Notes under the pieces: model-generated
Told to the model about the DNA's origin: nothing
The model's input: only the letters and a program-made list of their open reading frames with translations
The model's database searches: none
Part shown: piece by piece, positions 10,588 to 19,521 of the stretch
How positions within the stretch are numbered: the first letter of the stretch is position 1
How the letters are laid out: each line of letters begins with the position of its first letter
Program-made: the position numbers and the translations under genes
Assembly (NCBI GenBank): GCA_026122225.1
Contig: JANEZZ010001868.1
Span: forward strand, 496,001-560,000
Reading direction: 5' to 3'
From: Heloderma charlesbogerti
Lineage: Eukaryota > Chordata > Lepidosauria > Squamata > Helodermatidae
DNA: 64,000 nt

Positions 10588-11122
10588 AATCACCCAGAAA
10601 CGCCCTGTGCGTGCTCAGAAGCTCGAAATCACCCAGAGGCGCTCAGTGCATACTCAGAGGTGTACTCAGAGGCTCCAAATCAGCCAGAGGAGCTGTGCGT
10701 GTGCTCAGAGACTCCAGATCACCCAGAGGAGCTCTGTGCATGCTCAGCAGTGCCAAATCACCCAGAGGTGCTCTGTGTGTGCTCAGAGGCACGAAGAGGC
10801 GCTCTGTGTGTGCTCAGTGGCGCCAAATCATGCAGAGGCACTCTGTGCGTGCTCGGAGGCTCCAAATCACAGAGGCGCTCTCTACATGCTCAGCAGTGCC
10901 AAATCACACAGAGGCGCTCTGTGTGTGCTCAGTGGCGCCAAATCACGCAGAGGTGCTCTGTGCGTGCTCAGAGGCTCCAAATCACACAGAGGCGCTCTGT
11001 GTGTGCTCAGTGGCGCCAAATCACGCAGAGGTGCTCTGTGCACGCTCAGAGGCTCCAAATCACACAGAGGCGCTCTGTGCATGCTCAGAGACACGCAGAG
11101 GCGCTCTGCGCGTGTTCAGAGG
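10588..11122. repeat. 39-bp minisatellite in MRPL34 intron 1
   Basis: About 13 units of 39 bp built on 'ccaaatcacacagaggcgct' plus 'ctgtgtgtgctcagtggcg'. The last part is organised as near-identical 78-bp dimers starting at 10933 and 11011, which alternate ggctcc and tggcgcc unit ends. Because 39 is a multiple of three, all frames stay open; these open frames are artefacts. The array fills half of the 1,035-bp intron 10136-11170. Confidence 0.9.
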
Positions 11123-11170
11123 CCTGTGTCTTTTTCCCACCATGACTTTGACCTGCATCCAAGCCGTTAC

Positions 11171-11202
11171 CTGCCTCCTGCAGCCTCAGCCAAAGCGCCC
11201 AT
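11171..11202 (-). CDS. MRPL34: MRPL34 coding exon 1
   Basis: On the minus strand the GC-rich upstream region holds an ATG in strong context (agcATGg) followed by ten codons (MGALAEAAGG) plus two bases and then a donor AG|GTAACG. Joining to 10135 completes AGA (Arg) in frame and yields a 116-residue protein starting [20 protein letters not shown], an Arg-rich, acid-poor start suited to mitochondrial import. Human MRPL34 is 92 residues, so the difference lies in the fast-evolving presequence. The exon choice rests on phase, Kozak context and donor quality, not on homology. Confidence 0.75.
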
Positions 11203-11545
11203 GCTCTTCTCCTTCCCTACTCGTATCCCTCGTCAGAAACGGAACCGCCCCCGGGCTCTGCCGCCGAGCCAATCACAGAAAAGGACTGAGCGGAAAAGAC
11301 GAGAGAGCGGGGATTTGCCGCTCTGCTTTCTGGGTAGTGTAGTTTCCTCGCCCCCAGGGGCCGCTGCGCACTTCCAGTGGAGGGGGGGTCCTTGACCACG
11401 GAGCAGTAAACACCATCGCCAGGCCCCGCCCCGCGGCGTGAGGTTCGAACTGCCTCATTTGAATAACCCCGCCCTCCGCCTATCCCGCCTTTGGCCACAG
11501 AGGCGCCATTTCGACTTCCACGCCTCGTCGCCTAGCAACAGGCGG
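11203..11545 (-). promoter_or_regulatory. MRPL34: GC-rich promoter of MRPL34
   Basis: Upstream of the MRPL34 ATG lie a CCAAT motif (plus strand 11269-11273), an ACTACACTACCC motif on the gene strand (11343-11332), GC boxes near 11425-11440 and an RFX-type X-box at 11527-11539. CpG density is raised to about 11545 and drops abruptly into AT-rich DNA after 11570. TSS unknown. Confidence 0.65.
11527..11539 (+). promoter_or_regulatory. RFX X-box motif
   Basis: GTCGCC-T-AGCAAC fits both half-sites of the X-box (GTNRCC, short spacer, RGYAAC) with a 1-nt spacer. It sits at the outer edge of the MRPL34 GC-rich promoter. Confidence 0.6.
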
Positions 11546-11689
11546 AAAAGGGAGGCCTATACCAGCATTCTTATCCAGTGTAGATTATACTGTGTTATTA
11601 TGTTATTTAATAATATATAACATAATATAATGTAAATTATATATGTGCATGCATGCATACATATATATATATTCTTTCTTACTGCTCTC

Positions 11690-11800
11690 TGAATAAAGAT
11701 ATACGCAGACTCTTCTGTTCAGTTAAATAGCCTTCCCAAGCTGCGAACGATGGAAGTTGCAGCCCAACACAGCTGGAAGCCTCCCAGGCTGGGGAAGGCT
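11690..11800. repeat. Palindromic MITE-like element, fragment
   Basis: 'gatggaagttgcagcccaac' ... 'cccaggctggggaaggctg' are one arm and terminus of the 30891-31033 family. Confidence 0.6.
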
Positions 11801-11812
11801 GAGATTTATGTA

Positions 11813-11833
11813 TACATACATACATACATACAA
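11813..11833. repeat. (CATA)n microsatellite
   Basis: Five CATA units at the 3' end of the adjacent L2 copy. Confidence 0.8.
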
Positions 11834-11837
11834 TTTC

Positions 11838-12690
11838 TGGGCTGCCTTCCAGGGCAGAAGCCCTCCCAAGGCGGCTTACAGAAGTAAAACAGATCAAAAC
11901 GGTTAAATATTAAATGTGATAAAAACATAAGAACTAAAAAACAGCAACAACAGCAGTCGCTTCAAGAGAAGGCCACGGTAAAATAATACGTTTTCAAGGC
12001 TTTCTTAACAGCCTGGAGTGATGGAGCACAGCAGGCCTCCGACGGCAGCTTGTTCCAAAGGTGTGGGGCCGCTGCAAAGAAGGACCTCTCCCATGTGGTC
12101 ACCCACCTGAGTGCTCTCACAGGTGGGCAAGTGCGAAGGGCCTCCCTTGCTGATCTTAGTGCGGGCAGGCTGATAGGGTGAAGGCGGTCCTTCAAGTAAG
12201 TTGGTCCCAAACCGTTTAAGGCTTTAAAGGTCCAAACCAGCACTTTGACCTGGGCTCGGAAATGCACCAGTAACCAGTGCAGTTGGCGTAGCATAGGCAT
12301 TACGTGATCGAATTGCCTCACCCCCACCGTCACCTGGGCAGCTGCACCAGCTGGAGTTCCTGAACTGTCTTCAAAGGTAGCCCCATATATAGCGCATTAC
12401 AGTAGTCTAGCCTGGACGTCACTAGTGCGTGGGTAACTGAGGCAAGGTCCGTCCTCTCCAGATAGGGCTGCAGCCTAAGCTGGTAAAAAGCACTCCTGGG
12501 CACCGCAGCCACCTGGGCGTCCCCAGCTAGCTCAGAGTCCAGGAGGACTCCCAGACTGCGCACTCGGTCTCTCGGGGGGAGTGCAACCCCATCTAAGGCC
12601 AGTTGTAAACCTCCATCTGAAGTAGTTGTCTTTCCAACGCACAGTACCTTCATCCTGTCTGGATTAAGTTTCAGCTTGTTCATCCGCATC
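11838..12690 (-). mobile_element. L2-clade LINE, 3' end with reverse-transcriptase tail
   Basis: Minus-strand open stretches 11962-12333 and 12330-12689 carry MNKLKLNPDRMKVLCVGKT, RSLGVLLDSE, SRLDYCNALYMGLPLKT, LHWLLVHFRA and LNGLGPTYL, the order expected in the last third of an L2 ORF2. The two stretches are joined by a frameshift near 12330. It is a dead 5'-truncated copy with about 230 residues of readable RT. Confidence 0.88.
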
Positions 12691-12734
12691 CATTAATGAC
12701 TTCACGCGTCTTTTTTGCCCTGCGGTGCTGCTGT

Positions 12735-13100
12735 TAGAGACACAGACCCCCGCTCCCACCCAGTGTCCTCTGATACTGGAGATAATCTATAGCCATCGTG
12801 ACTAGTAGCCGTACCCTCCATATACAATCCTCTTTTAAATCCGTCCAAGCAGGTGGCCGTCCCCACATCTTGTGAAAGTAGCGATTTCCATCGTTAAACT
12901 CTGCGCTGTTCAAGGAAGTCTTTCCTTTTGTCTGTCCTGAATCACCCACCGTTCAGTGTCATGACATGAGCCCATTGGGTTCTTCTAATATTATGAGAGT
13001 GCAAGAAAAATGTCTCCCCCTCCACTTTCTCCACACCAGGCATCATTTTCTCCACCATTATCATGTCCCCCATTCTTAATTTATTCATCCTTGGCATCAC
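12735..13100 (-). mobile_element. CR1 LINE 3' fragment (type B)
   Basis: 'ctctgatactggagataatc' through 'ctgtcctgaatcacccaccg' and 'ctccacaccaggcatc' give, reversed, the type B ORF2 end and 3' UTR. Diverged. Confidence 0.75.
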
Positions 13101-13319
13101 CTGTAAAAGGATATTAAGAGCAGGGTCAGGAAAGAGCCCTCTTTGCCCTGGAGGGTTATAGGGCGAACCAAAACTAGATAGACCAGCAGTCTGATTCAGC
13201 ATAAAACAGCTTCCTTTTCCAAGAAAGCACTGAGATTTGCACACACAGGGATTGCAGATGTGAATATATGCGCCAGCATCCACTTTGCAAGATGCATGAG
13301 AGATCATGTAAAGGACAAT

Positions 13320-13440
13320 CTTTTTTTTAAAAAAAAGACTGTTCCTGTTTGCAGGATTATCTTTTTGTTTTTAAAAAGACACAACACAAAAGGAAAAAGG
13401 GAAGAGGAGGGAGGAGGAAAAAAGCAGGTAGTCTGTCAGA
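13320..13440 (-). repeat. Unclassified LINE-tail-like repeat
   Basis: 'aaaaagacacaacacaaaag' followed by purine-rich sequence, the family described at 10335-10515. Confidence 0.45.
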
Positions 13441-13699
13441 AGGTTCCACTTCACCTCACCTTCCATCATGGAGGTGGTAGCTGGATGCATGAGGATAATG
13501 TGCGGCAGTTGGTATAAGGGGGTGTTCCAACACCTCTGTGTAGTTGTGCAGGCGTGTCCAGAAAGGGAACCTGGTGCATGAGCCATAATTATAGGTTGGC
13601 ATATTGGAGGTGGCTGTGGGCTGAGAAAAAAGCAGCCATGCTTGGTGGCCAGGTGTCTTTGGAGTACTGGGATATGGATGGGCTGCTTGTGGGCCTCCC

Positions 13700-13815
13700 A
13701 ATATTTGGGCCTACAGCCCCCAGCATCCCTCCTCATTGCCTATGGTGGCTAGGGCTGATGGGAGTTGTAGGTCAAAACATCTGGAGGGCCAAACGTTGCC
13801 CACTCCTACACTAGG
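13700..13815. repeat. Palindromic MITE-like element, partial
   Basis: 'gctgatgggagttgtaggtc' then 'aaaacatctggagggccaaa', the right arm of the palindromic family. Confidence 0.65.
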
Positions 13816-14294
13816 AGGCATAACATTCCTGATGCCTCATAGCCCATCTTTGTGGGGGATGCTGGGGATCCAGCCACCTCTGCACCTTGGTTACCTCGGC
13901 TTGCTCGAGATCTTGAAAAGGGAACGGCTGTTATGCCGGGCTTCCAGGAGATGGAGCCCCAACACAACATCCCCTGGCTCATTTTGAAACAGGAGACTTG
14001 GGTCTCCTTTGATCCAGGAGATTTGAAAGCTAGGAAGTGCTGTCCTTTGGCGGAACAGCTTCAGGTGGGGAGAAAACGTCATCTTGGAAATTACACAGAT
14101 TTCTTTGCCAGGCAAAAAGGAAGCCCAGCTCTCAGTGAATATCTGCCTCTCTCCTTCCGGAGGCAACGCACCACCTTTTGAATTTCCATATGGTTTCCTT
14201 ATGAAATTGCAGAATGGGGAGATTAAGCCGAGCCTGGAGACTGAAAGCAAAATTCTGGGTTTAAGTTTCTGAAAGTTTTTCTGCCTTGTCCCCC

Positions 14295-14450
14295 TTCCTG
14301 TCTGGGGGATGCTGGGAATTGTAGTCCAAGACATCTGGAGGGCACTAGGTTGCAGGGGAGACTGCTCCAGAGCAGGCGCGAGGAACCTGCGACCCTCCAG
14401 ATGTTGATGGACTACAACTCCCATCAGCTCCAGCCAACGTGGCCAATGGC
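14295..14450. repeat. Palindromic MITE-like elements, two opposed half copies
   Basis: 'gctgggaattgtagtccaag' + 'acatctggagggcactaggt' is a right arm; 'gaccctccagatgttgatgg' + 'actacaactcccatcagctc' is a left arm, in opposite order to a normal copy. Confidence 0.7.
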
Positions 14451-14546
14451 CAAATAAAATGTGGTTTTAATATTTATATGTGAACCACTTTGGGATTTTA
14501 TTATATTAAGTGATATAGAAGCATCGCAAATAAATTAAAACAAACA

Positions 14547-15312
14547 AACCCTGTGGGACTGCAACTCCCAGCATCCGCAGCTAGCACAGGGAAAGGGTCC
14601 TGGTTGATGGGAGCCGTAGTACAGCACCATCTGGGGCAGCCTTCCCCAACCCCCCAGGTGTTTCAAGCTACACCTCCCAGGGGGAGCTCAGGCGTTGATG
14701 GGAGTCGTAGTCCAGCACCATCTGGAGCAGCCTTCCCCACCCCAGAGGTTTTGACTACAAGTCCCATCATCCCCAGCCAGCGCGGGGGGCTCGGGGGTTC
14801 ATGGGAGTCATAGTCCAGCGCCATCTGGAGCGGCCTTCCCCACCCCCAGAGGTTTCAGGCTACAAGTCCCATCATCCCCAGCCAGCGCGGGGGGGCTCGG
14901 GGGTTCATGGGAGTCGTAGTCCAGCGCCATCTGGAGCGGCCTTCCCCACCCCCAGAGGTTTCAGACGACAAGTCCCATCATCCCCAGCCAGCGCGGGGGG
15001 GCTCGGGGGTTCATGGGAGTCGTAGTCCAGCGCCATCTGGAGCGGCCCTCCCCCTCCCCCAGAGGTTTCAGACGACAAGTCCCATCATCCCCAGCCAGCG
15101 CGGGGGGGCTCGGGGGTTCATGGGAGTCGTAGTCCAGCGCCATCTGGAGCGGCCTTCCCCCTCCCCCAGAGGTTTCAGACGACAAGTCCCATCATCCCCA
15201 GCCAGCGCGGGGGGGCTCGGGGGTTCATGGGAGTCGTAGTCCAGCGCCATCTGGAGCGGCCTCCCCCCTCCCCCAGGGGCTTCAGACTACACCTCCCACT
15301 GGCGGGTGGGAG
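14547..15312. repeat. 106/107-bp tandem array upstream of ELL, derived from the palindromic repeat
   Basis: Seven units are marked by 'gtccagcgccatctgg' or close variants at about 14625, 14711, 14815, 14921, 15027, 15134 and 15241. The last five (about 14750-15265) are almost identical. Each unit contains 'catgggagtcgtagtccagc', 'ggagcggccttccccac', 'acaagtcccatcatcccc' and 'agccagcgcgggg', i.e. both arms of the interspersed palindromic element in rearranged order. The array ends where the ELL CpG island begins. Long minus-strand open frames over it are periodicity artefacts. Confidence 0.92.
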
Positions 15313-15503
15313 CTGCCGTCCGCGGCGCCCCCAGGGCCCCGCGGGCGGCCCGTGGGCGGGGAGGACTACCGCTCCCGCCATGCCTCGCGCGGGCGTGCGT
15401 GCGTGCGTGCGGGTCCGGGGCGGGGCGGCGGCGCGGCGCGGCGCGGCGCGGCAGAGCGGCGGGGGCGTGTCCGGCGCCAGCGCCGCCGGAGCGGAGCTTC
15501 CCC

Positions 15504-15515
15504 CAAGATGGCGGC
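15504..15515 (+). promoter_or_regulatory. ELL: TISU / YY1 element spanning the ELL start codon
   Basis: CAAGATGGCGGC is a perfect match to the TISU consensus SAASATGGCGGC, which combines a YY1 site with an initiator context used by genes with very short 5' UTRs. It fixes 15508 as the start codon. Confidence 0.8.
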
Positions 15516-15639
15516 GCTGGCGGAGCGGGGCTACGCGCTGTCGTGCGGGCGGCTCGGCCGCGGCACCCGCGTCTCCGTCTTCCACGTCAAGCTCACCGAG
15601 TCGGCCCTCCGCGCCTTCGAAGCCTACCAGGGGCGCAAG
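15508..15639 (+). CDS. ELL: ELL exon 1 (residues 1-44)
   Basis: It translates to MAALAERGYALSCGR ... VSVFHVKLTESALRAFEAYQ and GRK, matching the human ELL start (MAALKEDRSYGLSCGR, VSVFHVKLTDSALRAFESY, from memory) with one residue fewer near the N-terminus. It ends at AAG|GTGGGT, in phase 0. It forms the first strands of the ELL N-terminal domain needed for polymerase binding. GC content is extreme compared with the later exons because it sits in the CpG island. Confidence 0.95.
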
Positions 15640-15760
15640 GTGGGTTCGCGGCGGCGGCGGCGGCGGAGCGGGGAGGGGCGGCCCCGGCCCCGGCCCCGGC
15701 CCCGGCCCCGGCCCCGGGAAGCAGCCCCTCCTGAGCCGGCCGGCGGGTGCAGCGGGCCCC
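15640..15760 (+). repeat. GC-rich tracts in ELL intron 1 start, with (GGCCCC)6
   Basis: A (CGG)n-like run at about 15648-15666 is followed by six perfect GGCCCC units at 15680-15715. The hexamer read on the minus strand is GGGGCC. The run starts 41 bp inside the intron. Confidence 0.9.
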
Positions 15761-15769
15761 GTCCTGGGC

Positions 15770-16380
15770 AGAGCGGGGGAGGGCAGGGGAAGAGCCCCAC
15801 CCTCATAAACAGTGGGGGGGATCGGAAGACCCATCCTCCCCATGTGTGGAGGAGGCTCCCGAAAAGGAGGGGCTGGAGATGGAGGGGTCCCTCTCCTCTC
15901 ATAAATATGGGGGAGGGGACTCTGTTTGGGGGAGGGAGGAGGACAGTGGGGATCCCCTCCCCCTAGGAAGTGCTCTGTGAAGAGAATTGCCCCCCACCAC
16001 ACACACATACAATGCCCAACGACGCACACCCAAAGCGGCCTGGATGTGGAGGGAGCCCCCTCCGTAAATGCTAGCGAAGGGGGGGACATGGCCTGATGGG
16101 GGCGGAATGAAATGAGAGGGGCCAGGTCCATCGGTTCTCCCCCCTCACACCATCCAAACAAGGCCTGTCTGGGAGACTTCTTCCACCCCTACCTCCAAAA
16201 ATAAGCTGGATAGAAGTGGAGCCCCCTCCCAGTAAAGACCAGGGGATTGGGGCGGGGGGATGCCCCTCTCCTCAAAGGGCTACATTTTGAGATCCCCCCC
16301 TCAAAAAAGCCCTCTCCCCTCCAAGGGCCACTTGTTGTGGCCCCCCATAAGATAAATTGACTAAAAAGGCAAGCGGGGGC
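15770..16380 (+). repeat. G-rich degenerate repeat, ELL intron 1 proximal part
   Basis: Loose reiterations of a 'gagccccctcc-taaat-c-agggg' pattern with G-runs, e.g. near 15793, 15885, 16045 and 16215. There is no recognised transposon. The pattern returns at 16540-16640, 17160-17220 and 19745-19800. Confidence 0.5.
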
Positions 16381-16414
16381 TATAACGCTACACACACCCG
16401 ACTTCTGCCTCTGC

Positions 16415-16500
16415 CAGCCCCAGCCAGCCAGATCAGTGGTCTGGCATGATGGGACTTGTCGTCCAAAGTGACCTGGAGGGCGCTGAGTTGGGCAAGGCGG
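16415..16500. repeat. Palindromic MITE-like element, partial
   Basis: 'gcatgatgggacttgtcgtc' followed by 'gacctggagggcgctgagtt', a right arm of the palindromic family. Confidence 0.6.
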
Positions 16501-16805
16501 GTGGAGGGGAATTGGCGGAGGGTTGTGTGTAATGTTGAGATGTGTTGAGGAAAGGCAGAGCCTCCCCTGCCAATGCTAGTGGGGGCGGGGGGTGGGGGTG
16601 AGGGCTGGACTGGAGGTATATTGAGGGGAAGCCCCGTTCTTAAGTGTGAGGCACTGCCCCTGCAAAATAGGCCACAAAAGGGAGGACGTAGTGTGTGGTA
16701 GGGAGAATATTGAAGGAAAACAGCCCCCATGCTAAGCTTCTAACCTCCTTCTCCTGCTCCAAAATGTGCTTTTTTATATAAATACTGGAAGGAATGAGGT
16801 GGCTG

Positions 16806-16945
16806 AAACCAGCCTTTCCCAACCTGGCACCGTCCAGGTGTATTGGGCTGCAACTCCCATCATCCACAGCCAGCATGCTGGCTCGGGATGATAGGAGTCG
16901 TAGCCCAACACACCTGGACAGGGCCTGGTTGGGGAAGGCTGGTTT
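16806..16945. mobile_element. Palindromic MITE-like element, full-length
   Basis: The arms run from 'aaaccagcctttcccaacct' through 'gggctgcaactcccatcatc' to the centre at 'agccagcatgctggct', then back as 'ggatgataggagtcgtagcc' and 'ggttggggaaggctggttt'. It is about 140 bp, foldback, non-coding. This family is the commonest short repeat in the window (more than twenty full or half copies). Confidence 0.85.
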
Positions 16946-17262
16946 AGACCGTAGTCAGAAAAGATAATCTCTCCCCCCCCCCCCGCTGCCCTTCTTAGTC
17001 TGAGAGAAAAGGTTCCTTTTCTTAGTCTGAGAGAAAAGGTTCCTTTTCGAGGGGGGGGCTCATAGGTTGTAGGGGTGGGAGGAATAGGGAAGGCAAAGGC
17101 ACATGACTTGAGTGTTAATCAGGAAATTTACATGCACGTGAAAAATTCAGTGCAACCCCGAATAATGTCATGGAAAGGGAAGGGGAGCCCCTTTGTCAAT
17201 ACAGGGGTACTTGAGGTGAGATGCATGCCTTGGGCATCTGTGGGGGAAATTTGGCACTCCCT
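16912..17262 (+). repeat. About 300-bp intron-1 duplicate, copy 1
   Basis: From 'ggttggggaaggctggttta' through 'aatttacatgcacgtg', 'aaaaattcagtgcaaccccg', 'aatgtcatggaaagg', 'caatacaggggtacttg' to 'gggcatctgtgggggaaa', it aligns with copy 2 at 19522-19845 with substitutions and small indels. An internal direct duplication of about 30 bp ('cttagtctgagagaaaaggt') is present at 16996-17048 in this copy only. Confidence 0.85.
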
Positions 17263-17379
17263 GGAAAGAGCCATCCCTGAACAAGTGCTCTGGAAAAGAG
17301 GGGAGCCCCACCAGAGATTGTGGGGAGGAGAGGGTGGCTTGGGGGTTGGGGGTCTTAGGTTAGGCACAGGGTGAAGGAA

Positions 17380-18920
17380 AAAATAAAGCTTTGGGCTGTG
17401 CTTCTGCTCTCCCTCCCTCCCAAATATCCTTTATTTTTAATGTATTGTTTGCCCCTGTGCCGAAAGGCAGGATATAAATTATAGTAATACCTAACAATGC
17501 AGAACCGTGTAGAGAACGCCTCCACTTCCGGATGGCAGAAAAATGGGGGAGTGCTGTTGAAAATCTGGCGAGTAAGGAAGCTGTAAGATGGAATTGTGGG
17601 AGTGTAGGGAAGGAGTTCATTAGTTGGGAAGGAGGGTGCATTTGGAAAGGGGATCTTGGCTGAGGACCAAGCGTTCTCTGGCAGTGGGGGGGGGAGGTCT
17701 GAGTAGGAGACCCTCTTTCCATTTGCTATGATCAGGTGCTCATAGGACAGGTCCCCATTGGGCTCGTCAGCCCTCCCCCCTCGAGTGGGGTGGGGATGAG
17801 TAACTCCTGTCTTTTGATGGGGTGGGGATTTGGGAAATGAGGGGTCCAGCAGAATGGCTGATGAATGTCCCCTTGTCTGTTGGGGGGATTCCGCAAGTGT
17901 TGGGGCATCTGTGTGAGATGCCCCTGTAGCAGGGGCTTGGGGCATTGCACCCTCAGCTGCTGTATTTTGTGGGGTGGGCCTCCTGTTCAGACCGGCAGGC
18001 ATTCAAGAAGACGCCTGGATAAGGCCTCTGTGTAACACAGTCTTCCTCAGGCTTCATGCCAGGGCATGCTCTGACGCCTGGCTCCCACCACATCTGCAGG
18101 GTTTTTTTTTTTTTCAGTCTTAAGATGGAGAAAGGAAGTTGGCACTTGACGTCAGTCATGGAAACATCTCTCCCGCCCACCTTTCTCTCTCTTTCTCGAA
18201 CCGGAGAGTCCTGTCTAGCTCAGAAGCTTGCATCCTGTGGCATTCCCCAAATCCATTGCCACTGCTATGTGGTGGGTTGTGGTTGGAGATCTTGTTTTCC
18301 AGTCTTTAGGGCAGGGGGGCCTTTCTCACTGATTCTGTTATCCCCTGCCTTGAGCAAAAATACACGGAGCGTACTGGCTTGCTTTCTCATCCTCCAAGAG
18401 TGTTGCATTTGGCCAAGAACATCGGTGTTGAATGAACTTTAAAGTGGAAGGAGGATTTGTCCTTTTGTTGATTCATAGATCCTGAGCAACACCCCCCCCC
18501 CAACTTTGGGTGTTCCTTCACCAGTCCCTGCCACCTTCTGCCTCGCTGAGTGACATTGTCTAGTGATGAAGCACCCAGCTTGGGTGTCTTAGGGGGCTGC
18601 CAAATTCTGTACTTTAGAGGCTCTCCTTTGGGACGGGGGTGTCGAAATGCCCCTTGGTCTCTCAAAGTGAACTTTTGGACAATATTTTAAGCAAGGCAGC
18701 TAGAGAAGGAAAACGTCAGCTCCTCTCGTTTTGGCACTGGTTTGGGCATCCCTTTTAAAGCATTAAACATGACAATCTCTCCCCTGTCCCCTAACTTTGC
18801 TCTCCCTCCATCGAAGGTGGGTGGTCGATAGCCGAGAGGCAAGCCTGTTTATCGTTGACAACCGTGGCCTCCGGTGAGGGTGATCTGGGACTGTGTCATG
18901 GCTCTGTTTTTAACTTGGGG
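17380..18920 (+). other. ELL intron 1 interval without recognised features
   Basis: Moderately GC-rich sequence with a possible LINE-tail remnant at 17440-17490 ('ggcaggatataaattatag'). I see no exon with splice signals on either strand. Confidence 0.4.
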
Positions 18921-19339
18921 TGTTGGTTACCCGGTGGGCCTCAGCTGAGCTGGCAGGAGGAGGGATTTTGTGCTAATTGCAAGCTGGGGCATTGATCCAC
19001 TTTGCATGGATTTCTTACAGCCATTGCTTGTTAATGAGTGTTTATCAGTTGCAGGAAAAGTTTCAGGAAAAGGTTGTGTGGGCGGGCGGGGGGTGATGGT
19101 GGTGACTTTCTCCCCCAAATCCATGTGGTAGTGCGTGGTTGCTGCCATGCTCCATCCTTTGACGAGGCATGCGCTACCTAATGAAGAGAGGCGTCCACGT
19201 GATTGGCCCCCCCCCCATCAACCCCCACATAAAACCACAATTTCTAGCTGGCTGCAGTGTTGGCTGGCGTTACGGCAGTGCTGTTCCGTGGGCCGTACTC
19301 GAAGAATATTCGGTCAGGCATGGTTGGGGTGAATGGGCA

Positions 19340-19420
19340 TGCTGTCTGGAAAAGATGGGAGTTGCAGTCCAACGCATTTTGCAACGTATCTGGAGCACTC
19401 CAGGTTGGGCAAGGCTCCTC
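19340..19420. repeat. Palindromic MITE-like element, decayed
   Basis: 'agatgggagttgcagtccaa' then 'tatctggagcactccaggtt'. Confidence 0.55.
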
Positions 19421-19521
19421 TTGACCCCGTACTTGTGGGGTAGACCAGCAACTTACCTTGCCCCAAAGCCGTCTTCTGGTTCCTCCTGCTCAGTTCTGCA
19501 TAGGCCCAACGTAACAGGATG

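Larger units (their letters stand above)
15313..15800 (+). promoter_or_regulatory. ELL: ELL CpG-island promoter
   Basis: CpG-saturated DNA surrounds exon 1. It holds GC boxes at about 15354-15362 and 15415-15428. An SBS/ZNF143-like site, ACTACCGCTCCCGCCATGC, starts at 15365, with the trailing CTCGCG also fitting the long form of the motif. Short tandem runs (GTGC, GGCGC) lie at 15393-15452. The start codon element (next entry) suggests the TSS lies only a few tens of bases upstream of 15508. Confidence 0.8.

Noticed and set aside
10330..11395. Long plus-strand open frames (271 and 283 codons) over the MRPL34 intron 1 region
   Set aside because: They are produced by the 39-bp tandem repeat, whose length is a multiple of three; all three frames stay open and the sequence lies in an intron on the opposite strand.
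15175..16161. 328-codon minus-strand open frame across the ELL promoter and exon 1
   Set aside because: It is Pro/Gly/Arg-rich and antisense to a CpG island and tandem array, with no recognisable domain. Extreme GC content removes stop codons.
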